Assembly (NCBI RefSeq): GCF_001039275.2
Contig: NZ_CP030117.1
Span: 1,447,501 to 1,511,500, forward strand
Direction: 5' to 3'
Length of the DNA stretch: 64,000 nt
Origin: Brevibacillus brevis
GTDB taxonomy: Bacteria; Bacillota; Bacilli; Brevibacillales; Brevibacillaceae
The notes beneath the pieces are model-generated. The model was not told the origin of the DNA. It saw only the letters and a list, made by a program, of their open reading frames with translations, and made no database searches. The position numbers were made by a program, and so were the translations under genes. Positions within the stretch are counted from its first letter, which is position 1, and each line of letters starts with the position of its first letter. Positions 16,566-24,776 of the stretch are shown piece after piece.

Positions 16566-17228
16566 ATGGAACGGACGTACACCATGGTGAACATCCCGGC
16601 AGGGCAAATTGAATTACGGGACGATCGGATCAAGGCCACATGGACAACCGAGGTGAACGCTTTTTTACTCGCACCGGTTCCTGTTACGAATGCGTTTTAC
16701 TTCTCGGTTGTACAAAAAGCAGTTGGACCGAATGAGCACCCAGAGGCTCCCGTTGTAAATGTGTCGTGGAACGATGCGATTTCGTTTTGCAATCTGCTAT
16801 CTCAGCAAGCGGGTCTCACGGAATGCTACTCGATAAGTGAAGATGGTGAGCGTATCATATGGAACGGGGATGCGGATGGCTATCGTCTGCCGACAGAGGC
16901 GGAATGGCAGTACGCGTGCAAAGCTGGGACGGGTGGTTATCGCTACGGCGAGCTAGATGAGATTGCATGGTACCAAGAGAATGCTAAGGGTACAGCACAT
17001 CCGGTAGGACAAAAGCTGCCGAATGAGTGGGGGCTCTATGACATGCTGGGAAATGTTTGGGAGTGGTGCTGGGACCTTTACGATGTAAGCGTCTACGGCT
17101 CCTACCGAATTTTTCGCGGTGGCAGCTGGGCAGAAGAGGCTAGGGGCTGTGGCGCGACGTGCCGCCGACGCAGTCACCCCACGTTTCGAATTGATGATCT
17201 CGGCTTTCGTCTTGCCAGGTCCCTGTAA
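16566..17228 (+). CDS. SUMF1/formylglycine-generating-enzyme-like protein, catalytic cysteines not recognised
   Basis: A 220-residue protein of the FGE-sulfatase fold: PVVNVSWNDAISFCNLLS, DGYRLPTEAEWQYACKAG, NEWGLYDMLGNVWEWCWD, IFRGGSWAEEARGCGATCRRR and final LGFRLARS. True FGEs use two copper-binding cysteines spaced C-x4-C after the RGGS motif; here the cysteines are in C-G-A-T-C, later and more closely spaced, so oxidase activity is doubtful and a binding or scaffold role is as likely. No sulfatase gene is in the window. It overlaps nothing and starts 2 bases after the DUF4180 stop, so it is translationally coupled. Confidence 0.88.
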   Translation: MERTYTMVNIPAGQIELRDDRIKATWTTEVNAFLLAPVPVTNAFYFSVVQKAVGPNEHPEAPVVNVSWNDAISFCNLLSQQAGLTECYSISEDGERIIWNGDADGYRLPTEAEWQYACKAGTGGYRYGELDEIAWYQENAKGTAHPVGQKLPNEWGLYDMLGNVWEWCWDLYDVSVYGSYRIFRGGSWAEEARGCGATCRRRSHPTFRIDDLGFRLARSL

Positions 17229-17274
17229 GGTAGGGGGTTGCAAAATCCAAAAAAATCCTTTACATTGATTTTAG

Positions 17275-17287
17275 TTAGATAATCTAA
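17275..17287. promoter_or_regulatory. MarR operator, copy 1 (upstream of marR-type gene)
   Basis: Perfect palindrome TTAGATAATCTAA, lying over the probable promoter (TTTACA at 17259, TCTAAT near 17283). The same 13 bases recur before the MFS gene. Confidence 0.75.
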
Positions 17288-17305
17288 TTATATTTAGGGT
17301 GGATC

Positions 17306-17857
17306 ATGAGCAGAAAAAACAAGCGGGAGCATACAGCCGATCAATTGCCGAAACTTGGTATTCAACCGTATTTGAATCTGATGGAAAAAACAGCTCTGCA
17401 AAATACGGATCGCAAATTGGCTCATTTGGGGCTATTGATGCTATGGCTGGGGGATAACGCCATAGACGTCATTGATTTGAACTTGGAGAAATTCGGCATA
17501 ACGGAGTGTAAATTCGACGTATTGCTGTTGCTTACGTTACATGAAGACAGAGAACTTATCACCCCCTCTTCGCTTGCAGACAGGCTGGGCATTCGGCGTG
17601 CTTCTGTTACAGCTTTGCTGGACTGGCTGGAAAAAAGGCACTGGATAATCAGGGAGCAAAGCACGCTGGATGGTCGCAGGATTCATGTCAAAATAACACA
17701 GGAAGGCAGAGAATTAGTAGCCAGAGCACTGCCGGTTTTCTGGTCTGCCTGCGCCTCCATTATGAGTGAATTAGAAGAGGAAGAACGGATACTACTGGAA
17801 AAAATCTTGATGAAGTTGAATAGCAGCATGGAAAAGAAACTGGGGGTGGGAAGATAA
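17306..17857 (+). CDS. MarR-family transcriptional regulator
   Basis: A 183-residue winged-helix regulator: FGITECKFDVLLLLTLHEDRE, LITPSSLADRLGIRRASVTALLDWLEKRHWIIREQSTLDGRRIHVKITQEGRELV (about 90-145), where D-x-R-x4-V/I-x-I-T is the wing signature. It directly precedes an MFS exporter and an identical palindrome lies before each gene, so it most probably represses both and responds to an exported compound. The ATG at 17306 follows a weak AGGGTGG site. The stop is 74 bases before the MFS start; the second operator and promoter fit between. Confidence 0.92.
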   Translation: MSRKNKREHTADQLPKLGIQPYLNLMEKTALQNTDRKLAHLGLLMLWLGDNAIDVIDLNLEKFGITECKFDVLLLLTLHEDRELITPSSLADRLGIRRASVTALLDWLEKRHWIIREQSTLDGRRIHVKITQEGRELVARALPVFWSACASIMSELEEEERILLEKILMKLNSSMEKKLGVGR

Positions 17858-17881
17858 GATCATATTTTTTTGTGAATATAA

Positions 17882-17901
17882 TTAGATAATCTAACTATAA
17901 T
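17882..17901 (+). promoter_or_regulatory. MarR operator, copy 2, joined to the MFS promoter
   Basis: TTAGATAATCTAA (17882-17894) is followed at once by a consensus -10, TATAAT (17896-17901); TGAATA (17873-17878) can serve as -35. Binding here would block polymerase. Confidence 0.75.
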
Positions 17902-17931
17902 GTGTGTAACTATTTGAAAAAGAGGTGTGCG

Positions 17932-19137
17932 ATGTCACAGCGAAACTACTCACTCATGACGGCAATCCTATGCTGGTCTGGAATCGTCGTCATGTCGAGC
18001 TTATACGTTACGATTCCCCTTATGAGCATATTTGCCGATCTTTTCCGTATTACGTTGACACAGGCTGCAGCAGTAGGCAGCGCATTTTCGGTTGGGTTTG
18101 CCATTGGGTGCCTGATTTATGGACCATTGTCTGAAAAGTATGGCCGCAAAAAAGTTATTGTGATCGGGCTGATTGCCCTGGCTTTCTTTTCTTTGTTGCT
18201 TGGTAGTGCAAATGATTTCGCATGGATCATTGTCCTCAGGAGCTTGCAAGGTGCTGCCGCTGCTACGTTCTCGCCTGTTGCGCTCGCCTATGCTGTGGAA
18301 ATGTTCCCTGCGGCAAAACGGGTAACGGCAATCGGATTTATCAGCACAGGATTTCTAGCTGCAGGAATCATTGGTCAAGTAATTAGTACCGTAATGAGTG
18401 AACAATACAGTTGGCACGCTGTATTCTATGTGCTTGCTGCTATCTATTTCGTGACGCTGCTCGTGGTGATGAGGTGGCTGCCAAAAGAAGCGAGTCCCCT
18501 TGCTACCGTTCATATTTGGGAGCCGATTAAGCAAATTCCCTCCATGTTCAAACAAAAAAATATCGTCTGGAGCTACATAATCGCTCTTGTATTGCTTATG
18601 TCATTCGTTAATATGTATACGGTCTTGGGCGGTTATTTGGCGGGACCTGATTTTGGGCTTAGCAACAAGGATATTCTGCTTGTTCGATCGATTGGTGTAG
18701 TGGGCATGCTCATTTCTCCGATGGCGGGCTGGCTGGCAAAACGGTTTGGTTTACGTACCGTGCTACGCTGCGGGTTAGGTCTGGCAGTGGTCAGTATGGC
18801 TTCCCTCGGTATGATTTCGAACTTGTCTCTTTTGATCGGTACGAGTGTGCTTTTCGTTGCCGGAATTGCGTTATCCGTTCCTTCCCTAATCACGCTTATT
18901 GGACAGCTAGGGGGCAAATCGCGGGGAATTGCTGTTTCGGTTTATACGTTTATCCTGTTTTCGGGGACAAGTCTTGGGCCAATCTTGTCCATCCGTTTGA
19001 TGCATGTTGGCAGCTATGAACTTACTTTTGTACTGCTTGCAATCGTACTAGGGATTGGTCTGTTGGCTGCATGCCTGATTCGCAGTGATTCCGCGGTTGA
19101 GAGCATAAGCACAAAACCTCCTTCACCACTAGCATAG
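17932..19137 (+). CDS. MFS transporter, DHA1 drug:H+ antiporter type
   Basis: About 401 residues and 12 segments. The loop 2-3 signature is GPLSEKYGRKKVIVIG, segment 4 has the RSLQGAAAATFSPVALAY pattern, and segment 5 carries ISTGFLAAGIIGQV, resembling the antiporter motif C region. Start taken at ATG 17932, eight bases after AGAGG; the ORF extends a further ten codons upstream through the operator, which argues against an earlier start. Controlled by its own MarR-bound promoter. Substrate unknown, probably a toxic compound. Confidence 0.9.
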   Translation: MSQRNYSLMTAILCWSGIVVMSSLYVTIPLMSIFADLFRITLTQAAAVGSAFSVGFAIGCLIYGPLSEKYGRKKVIVIGLIALAFFSLLLGSANDFAWIIVLRSLQGAAAATFSPVALAYAVEMFPAAKRVTAIGFISTGFLAAGIIGQVISTVMSEQYSWHAVFYVLAAIYFVTLLVVMRWLPKEASPLATVHIWEPIKQIPSMFKQKNIVWSYIIALVLLMSFVNMYTVLGGYLAGPDFGLSNKDILLVRSIGVVGMLISPMAGWLAKRFGLRTVLRCGLGLAVVSMASLGMISNLSLLIGTSVLFVAGIALSVPSLITLIGQLGGKSRGIAVSVYTFILFSGTSLGPILSIRLMHVGSYELTFVLLAIVLGIGLLAACLIRSDSAVESISTKPPSPLA

Positions 19138-19155
19138 TGGTTGAGGAGGTTTTGT
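19113..19155. terminator. Bidirectional terminator between two MFS genes
   Basis: An 18-base stem, AAAACCTCCTTCACCACT against AGTGGTTGAGGAGGTTTT with a short loop at 19131-19135. It overlaps the last codons of the first gene and ends 18 bases before the stop of the convergent one. Confidence 0.9.
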
Positions 19156-19173
19156 TGTGATAAACGACGGCTG

Positions 19174-20646
19174 CTATCGATTATTTTGTTGATTCAGCAA
19201 GCGTTCTCGCTGCTTGTGCATGGCAATGAAAATGGCAAACACGAGAAGCAGGCTTCCTGTGAACAGAAACCCTTCCTCGATGGAGAAGGGCAGCCAACCT
19301 AAAAGGCCTGAGCCGACGACCACACCGAGAGAGAAGAAGGCGTATAAGTAACCGTGTGCTTTCCCACGCAATTCTTGCGGCGTCGATTGAATGAGCATCG
19401 TATTGACAGAGGGAAACAAGAGAGCAAAGCCTATCCCATATAGTCCTAACATGCAGTACAATGCCAATGTCGTGTTGGATTGACCAATAAGCAGTTGACT
19501 CACGCCCATGAAACCAATTCCGATGGACATCGTTTTGGAGGGGGCCACACGATCAAAAATCTGGTTGGTCGGAAGTACAAAAAGCAGGACGGCAATCATC
19601 CCAAACGTGCTCATTAATGTACCGCTTAATTTCGAATCGTATCCAAGCGATTGTACATGCAAGGGCAAAAGGTAAGCGATCACACCTTGTGAAAACATGA
19701 GCAAAAAGGCACCGCCGTAAGCCTTGATTATCCCAGCATTAAAGATCAGGGCTGAGGTTGGAACGTCCTTCTTTAGCTTCTCTTTTTTGCAGGCCTTAGT
19801 GGATTGCAAAAAAATGACGGACAGGATGGTTAGGAAAAAGCCCATAACAGCTACACATGTAAAGACAAACGGCACGGAGGTTTTGCTTGCCATGATGCCG
19901 CTGAATGCAGGCCCGATAATCGCTGCGAGTCCCACGAAGGTACCGGTGAAAGCAACCTTTCGTCCTTGCTGCTCGTGTGAAGTGTTATTCGCAGAGAAAG
20001 TAAAAGCAGCAGGAACGATCAAACCGGCAACAAATCCGTGGATGATTCGCACGATAATCAACAGAAACGGCTGATCGACGATGTGATACAGCAGCAAGGC
20101 GCAACTTGATAAAACCAATCCGATCAACAAAGGTTTGGATGGACCAACCTTGTCTGTCAGCATACCAGAGATAATATTGCCAAAGGTATTAGCTAACGAA
20201 TACAGACCGATGACAAAGCCTATAACAAATGAGCTGGCACCTACGGAAGCAGCAAATGTACTCATGACCGGCAGTTGCGAGAACAAATCAAAGAACGAGA
20301 AAAAAACGATGCCGTATACGAGAAGGGCATTATTAAACGGCTTCAGAGGATACACCTCCTGTGCCGTTTTCAGTCTGCGATCCAGAAAGAAGTTTCCAAA
20401 CGGTACAAAAGCGGCGAGTAACGCAGCTAGAGACCAGAGCAGGCTCCATCTCACGCGAATGGCCGCATAGAGTATCGCCAGAGCATACAAGCAAAATATC
20501 CCGCCGTGAATACTTCCAGTGATGGTTACGGCTTTGTCTAAGCCCCACACGTATTTCAAGGGCATCGCGATGCCCATCAATACTAATAAGGAAAGGCCAT
20601 CTAACAGGCCTGTAAGACGTAAAAAGTAAATTGGATGTACCCGCAC
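19174..20646 (-). CDS. DUF3817-MFS fusion transporter
   Basis: A 490-residue membrane protein. Residues 1-95 look like a complete DUF3817 domain (LRLTGLLDGLSLLVLMGIAMPLKY, TGSIHGGIFCLYALAI, then FGNFFLDRRLK), normally a separate protein of about 100 residues with three segments. From about residue 105 a 12-segment MFS domain follows, with the loop signature GMLTDKVGPSKPLLIG and IVRIIHGFVAGLIVPAAFTFSANN. So about 15 segments in all. The GTG at 20646 has GAGGAGAG six bases upstream. No stop separates the two parts. The substrate is unknown. Confidence 0.85.
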   Translation of the reverse strand: MRVHPIYFLRLTGLLDGLSLLVLMGIAMPLKYVWGLDKAVTITGSIHGGIFCLYALAILYAAIRVRWSLLWSLAALLAAFVPFGNFFLDRRLKTAQEVYPLKPFNNALLVYGIVFFSFFDLFSQLPVMSTFAASVGASSFVIGFVIGLYSLANTFGNIISGMLTDKVGPSKPLLIGLVLSSCALLLYHIVDQPFLLIIVRIIHGFVAGLIVPAAFTFSANNTSHEQQGRKVAFTGTFVGLAAIIGPAFSGIMASKTSVPFVFTCVAVMGFFLTILSVIFLQSTKACKKEKLKKDVPTSALIFNAGIIKAYGGAFLLMFSQGVIAYLLPLHVQSLGYDSKLSGTLMSTFGMIAVLLFVLPTNQIFDRVAPSKTMSIGIGFMGVSQLLIGQSNTTLALYCMLGLYGIGFALLFPSVNTMLIQSTPQELRGKAHGYLYAFFSLGVVVGSGLLGWLPFSIEEGFLFTGSLLLVFAIFIAMHKQRERLLNQQNNR

Positions 20647-20862
20647 TTGTGACTCTCCTCATTTTTTATGAAGTGATGCCTCTATCCTAACATTTTTTTT
20701 GATGAAGAAAGTGAACAAATTCGGGTCATTCCTGTGTCGATATCATGAGGGCGGTCATTTTTCATGATGTGAAAAGCAAAGAAGTTACCCTATACTGTTG
20801 ATAGGCGACATGGTATTCGTGAAAAGCTTGTGCTAACAAACAGGATGGGCGAGGTGTTCAAA

Positions 20863-21309
20863 ATGAAGAATCCAAATACCGAATTAGGCAAAATGGTTGG
20901 ACAAACGGCAGCGACGGGTTTCCAGGTAGGTGTACGCAGGACGATGTCCGTTACCCCGGAACAGGCATGGGCGTTTTTAACCTCGTCCGAAGGGGTGAAA
21001 TTATGGCTTGGACATGTATCGGACCTTACCTTTAGTGAGGGGGAGTCCTTTACTTCCAGCGATGGAATATCGGGTCAATTTCGTGTTGTAAAGCCGCTCC
21101 GGCAGTTTCGTTTAAAGTGGTCGATGAAGGAATGGGAAAAGCCGTCCACATTGCAAATCCGGCTGCTATCCGACAAGCCTGACCGAACGACGATTAGTTT
21201 TCATCAAGAGAATTTGGATAACATGAACACAAGGGAACAAATGAAGCTTCATTGGGAAGAAGTTCTGAATGAAATCAGGAAAAATGTCTCCATGATGGAG
21301 AGGGAATAA
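20863..21309 (+). CDS. SRPBCC (AHSA1/START-like) domain protein
   Basis: A 148-residue helix-grip protein: FQVGVRRTMSVTPEQAWAFLTSSEGVKLWLGHV at the N-terminus, PLRQFRLKWSMKEWEKPSTLQIRLL in the middle, TTISFHQENLDNMNTREQMKLHWEEVLNEI at the end, the AHSA1 pattern of a hydrophobic ligand cavity closed by a C-terminal helix. Ligand unknown. Start chosen at ATG 20863, six bases after GAGGTG, since that site would be coding for any earlier start. Divergent from the DUF3817-MFS gene; the 216-base gap 20647-20862 must hold both promoters, neither clear by eye. Confidence 0.85.
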   Translation: MKNPNTELGKMVGQTAATGFQVGVRRTMSVTPEQAWAFLTSSEGVKLWLGHVSDLTFSEGESFTSSDGISGQFRVVKPLRQFRLKWSMKEWEKPSTLQIRLLSDKPDRTTISFHQENLDNMNTREQMKLHWEEVLNEIRKNVSMMERE

Positions 21310-21435
21310 GCTTATAAACTGCACCTCCTGTTTCTATGTCTTTTTGTTCATTCCCCCTCTATCTGGAAAATGAAGTAAAATAGATGAGTAATCCTATGAT
21401 TTTGAACAAAACAACAGAAAAAAAGAGGTGTGACG

Positions 21436-22197
21436 ATGGTAGAAGAGTTGTCGAATTACCTAAAGGAATGTGACATAGAAGTAGTTGCTACGGAAGGCTT
21501 CTCGGTACCTGCTACAAAGGCAGATACGCACAGCATCTTGGTCCTGCCTAGCTATAATATACTTGAGATGATAGAAGAAGCGGTGGACGAAGAGGGATCA
21601 CTATCTGCTTATGTACATAACCAGCTTGCGGAAGTTCATAGCTTATCCGTTGAGGATGCTTTTCGACGAATTGTAAGCTCTCGACTTTTGTATACAGACA
21701 TTTCATCCGAGTTAAAAAATTTGGATGGGAAGAACTTTGAAGAAATCTATAGGGCGTATTCCCTTATATGGGAAGGCCATGAGCTAATCGATGAACAACG
21801 CAGTGAAACAGAGACGGAATCCTTTCAAATCAGTGAAAAATGGGTGCAGGATCGATTAGAGGATGAGGCCTTGATTGTCCTGAAATTGCCGTTAGCATCT
21901 GGTTATGAAGCGCCGTTGTGGGTCCCGATGGGCGGCTATAATGAATGCCCACTACCCGTTTACCAGTCCGTTATCGTAAAGCACTGGCAGGAGGCGTATG
22001 GGATCAAGATTCTCGCTGTGACAGAGGATACGTGGACTTTTCAAGCCGGTTCAAGACCTCAGACCTACCAGGATGCCCTAAAGCTGGCACAAGAGCATTT
22101 TATCTTTTGTCAGTACGTTTTGGATGAGTTTCCTTCAATAGGGCATTACGCCGATTATTTAATGAAACAGGATGTATGGTATTTTTGGTGGGATTAG
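21436..22197 (+). CDS. DUF4253 domain protein
   Basis: A 253-residue soluble protein. The C-terminal 110 residues match DUF4253: APLWVPMGGYNECPLPVYQ, IVKHWQEAYGIKILAVTEDTWTF, KLAQEHFIFCQYVLDEF and the closing Q-D-VWYFWWD. The N-terminal half is acidic and unassigned. No activity is known; related proteins occur in polymorphic-toxin immunity or SUFU-like settings, but no toxin is adjacent. GAGGTG lies five bases before the ATG. It stands alone at the edge of the AT-rich island. Confidence 0.8.
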   Translation: MVEELSNYLKECDIEVVATEGFSVPATKADTHSILVLPSYNILEMIEEAVDEEGSLSAYVHNQLAEVHSLSVEDAFRRIVSSRLLYTDISSELKNLDGKNFEEIYRAYSLIWEGHELIDEQRSETETESFQISEKWVQDRLEDEALIVLKLPLASGYEAPLWVPMGGYNECPLPVYQSVIVKHWQEAYGIKILAVTEDTWTFQAGSRPQTYQDALKLAQEHFIFCQYVLDEFPSIGHYADYLMKQDVWYFWWD

Positions 22198-22200
22198 TGA

Positions 22201-22701
22201 ATGAAATTATTCAAGGGAGATTATTACAGAGGAGGCATTTTTAAATAATCGGATAAGCTCGATATCTATTTACTTAATGCTGGCGGAAGTATGGGGGCTG
22301 TCAGTTAACTTAAATCGACTATATCATACAGTTAGCAAAGGCAAGACCTTTATTTTCACTATTTAAGAAGGGATCTTCAAGCTCGAATCCGAATGGATAA
22401 ATTACTTGTCTGTAATACTGTAAGACTTGCACATATTAACATAAATAAATTCTCATAGGACAATTAGAGCAGTTGTTTGGCAATACATTGGTATTGCCAA
22501 TTTTTTTTGGAGGTATTTCCGTTATTGGAACCTTTAAGATGATATTACTGGTTCAGGAGTGTTTGGAACTGTGTTCCTGGAAAACGTAGTACTATCCTGG
22601 CACAGGGTGACTTAATGTAAATTTGTAGGAATATGGATTTATTTGGCGAATTATGAAAAAGGTCCTTGTTGCTTATTAAAAGACTATAAAGGGATTAAGA
22701 A
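22201..22701. other. Gene-free stretch with remnant-like sequence
   Basis: About 500 bases without a supported gene, AT-rich compared with the left side. Frames are broken; one short stretch (about 22252-22305) reads D-K-L-D-I-Y-L-L-N-A-G-G, a weak echo of a short-chain dehydrogenase NAG motif. It may be the decayed left edge of the island. Confidence 0.4.
22477..22508 (+). terminator. Perfect 10-bp stem terminator without an upstream gene
   Basis: TTGGCAATAC (22477-22486), ATTG loop, GTATTGCCAA (22491-22500), eight T. Its quality is high, but no intact gene on the plus strand ends nearby except the DUF4253 gene 280 bases back. Confidence 0.9.
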
Positions 22702-24279
22702 ATGGGGCGTAAGTTTTACTACTATCGCATTATATCTAATGACTATTTAGGTGTTACTAAAGAAATAAAGGGTTCAACAGAATATGAAGTTGCTTTAAAA
22801 GTAGAAGAACAATTACGCAAATGGGAAACCAAAGAAAGAGCTCAACGACAAAGAGATGCAATAGAAGATATGAAATCCCAAGCAGAATTTGATTCAGAAC
22901 AGGCACAAGAACTAATAGAAGATTATAAATCAATCCTTATCTCTACTTTGAAAGTAGATGATAAATTAAAATGGGAGAAATTAAAAGAAAAAAAGAAATT
23001 TAAAAACTTTCACTTCAATGAACCAGTACCTACATTACAGCAAATAATGAATCAATTAAAAGTACCAAATCCAAGGCCATTTGTGGAGTTTTTAATTAAA
23101 TCAATAAAATTAAAAAGAATTGAAATGGAAGAAAGAGCCCAAGTAGAATTGGATAAAATGTTGGCCGATTATGAAAACAGAAAAGCCAAAGAACAAGAAA
23201 AATATGAAAAAGATAAGCAAGAATTTATAAAACTACAAAATGAGCACAATGAAAAAATAGATCAATTTAAGTTGGAGTTTGAACAGGGGCACGGAGAGGC
23301 TATTGAAAAATACGTCTACATGGTTTTGGAGAAATCAAAATACCCGGAGGGTTTGGATAGAGAATTTGAAGTTCAATATGATCCCATTAGTGGAACTGTT
23401 ATCATTTCTTTTGAACTTCCCTCAAAGGATGTTGTTCCAAGTATTATTCAATATAAATATGTAACAACTAAAAAAACAATAACAGAAGTACGTATGAAAC
23501 AAAAAGAGTTTGATGCTTATTACGAGGATGTTTTATATCAGATTTGCTTAAGAACCATTCATGAAGTTTTTGAAGCTGTTTATATACGTGATGTCAAAAG
23601 TGTTGTATATAACGGTTGGGTAAGTGGAATAGATAGTAAAACTGGTAATGATTTCAGATCATGCATAATGTCTTGTCAAGCTGAGAGGGAAGCATTTGAG
23701 AAATTTAATCTTGAGAGAGTTGATCCAAGAGAATGCTTTAAGGGTTTAAAAGGGTTGTCTGCTGGACCATTAGCACAACTAGCACCTGTTAGGCCGGTTA
23801 TGGAAATTAGGCGTGATGACTCACGTTTTGTTGAATCTCGTGACGTATTAGCTGATATTAATTCGACGACTAATTTGGCTACAATGAATTGGGAAGATTT
23901 TGAGCATTTAGTAAGAGAGCTTTTTGCAAAAGTATTTTCAAAAGACGGTGCAGAAGTCAATGTAACTCAAGCAAGTCGAGATGGTGGAGTTGATGCAATA
24001 GCATTTGACCCAGACCCAATCAAAGGGGGCAAATTTGTCATTCAAGCAAAACGTTATAACAATGTTGTTCCAGTTTCCGCAGTTAGAGATCTTTATGGAA
24101 CTTTATTAGCCGAAGGAGCAACTAAAGGAATTCTAGTTACTACAAGTTATTTTGGTAATGATTCAAGAGAGTTTGCTAAGGATAAGCCAATCACATTAAT
24201 CGATGGTTCAAATTTGGTTTATATGTTTCAGGAATATGGACATAATGTTACAATACAATTGCAGAAAAAAGTGAATTAA
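22702..24279 (+). CDS. Coiled-coil protein with C-terminal Mrr-type restriction endonuclease domain
   Basis: A 525-residue protein. Residues 1-20 open with FYYYRIISNDYLG; residues 45-195 are charged and strongly helical, probably coiled coil (E/K-rich around 125-185); 230-380 is an unassigned domain. Residues 390-525 are an Mrr_cat fold of PD-(D/E)xK type: MNWEDFEHLVRELF, then D-G-G-V-D-A (D431) and F-V-I-Q-A-K (Q448, K450), the full catalytic set. Mrr-type enzymes cut modified DNA (type IV), so no methylase is needed, and none is present. Strongly AT-rich codon use unlike neighbours points to transfer. The ribosome site before ATG 22702 is weak. Likely anti-phage, by inference. Confidence 0.85.
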   Translation: MGRKFYYYRIISNDYLGVTKEIKGSTEYEVALKVEEQLRKWETKERAQRQRDAIEDMKSQAEFDSEQAQELIEDYKSILISTLKVDDKLKWEKLKEKKKFKNFHFNEPVPTLQQIMNQLKVPNPRPFVEFLIKSIKLKRIEMEERAQVELDKMLADYENRKAKEQEKYEKDKQEFIKLQNEHNEKIDQFKLEFEQGHGEAIEKYVYMVLEKSKYPEGLDREFEVQYDPISGTVIISFELPSKDVVPSIIQYKYVTTKKTITEVRMKQKEFDAYYEDVLYQICLRTIHEVFEAVYIRDVKSVVYNGWVSGIDSKTGNDFRSCIMSCQAEREAFEKFNLERVDPRECFKGLKGLSAGPLAQLAPVRPVMEIRRDDSRFVESRDVLADINSTTNLATMNWEDFEHLVRELFAKVFSKDGAEVNVTQASRDGGVDAIAFDPDPIKGGKFVIQAKRYNNVVPVSAVRDLYGTLLAEGATKGILVTTSYFGNDSREFAKDKPITLIDGSNLVYMFQEYGHNVTIQLQKKVN

Positions 24280-24362
24280 TACATTCATGTAAAAGTTAAT
24301 GTGATTTAAATTTGAAGTGAGAGGTTGCTAACACGCCACTTTATATGTTAATTATGCATAAC

Positions 24363-24393
24363 ATGCTCGTGAATTATTGTAATTCACGAGCAT
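24363..24393. terminator. Perfect 14-bp hairpin after the Mrr-type gene
   Basis: ATGCTCGTGAATTA (24363-24376), loop TTG, TAATTCACGAGCAT (24380-24393). The following T tract is interrupted (CTTTGTCTT), so it may also act as an mRNA-end stabiliser. Confidence 0.75.
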
Positions 24394-24557
24394 CTTTGTC
24401 TTACTTGTTATCCTAAACTCGGGTAACGGGAATCAGGTTAAATTCCTCCTATTGTTTTAAGTCAAGGAGAGACAGCGGATTTTTCATTTTTATGTTCGTG
24501 CTGTGGGAGTGGGTAGGTAATTAATACTCATTTGAGAGCAAAAAGTAGTGTTATCAT

Positions 24558-24590
24558 AAAGGCTTCAGCTTATTAACGGCTGAAGCCTTT
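24558..24590. terminator. Perfect 12-bp hairpin, probable terminator of the convergent membrane gene
   Basis: AAAGGCTTCAGC (24558-24569) and GCTGAAGCCTTT (24579-24590) with a nine-base loop. Read on the minus strand it ends in TTTATGATAA; on the plus in GTATTTT. The rest of 24280-24776 shows no gene. Confidence 0.7.
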
Positions 24591-24776
24591 GTATTTTCGA
24601 AGTTGTGATAAGAAAGGTGCTACACATAGAATTGTGTAAATGTAAGGAGAAATTATAATCTATCTTATTTTATTCGAGACATTTCTTAAGATACCTAACC
24701 CTTTAGATTAGCTTAACTGAGTCGAGATGAGTGCTTAAATGTTATGAGGTTAACAGTATCTTTTAAACTCGATATG

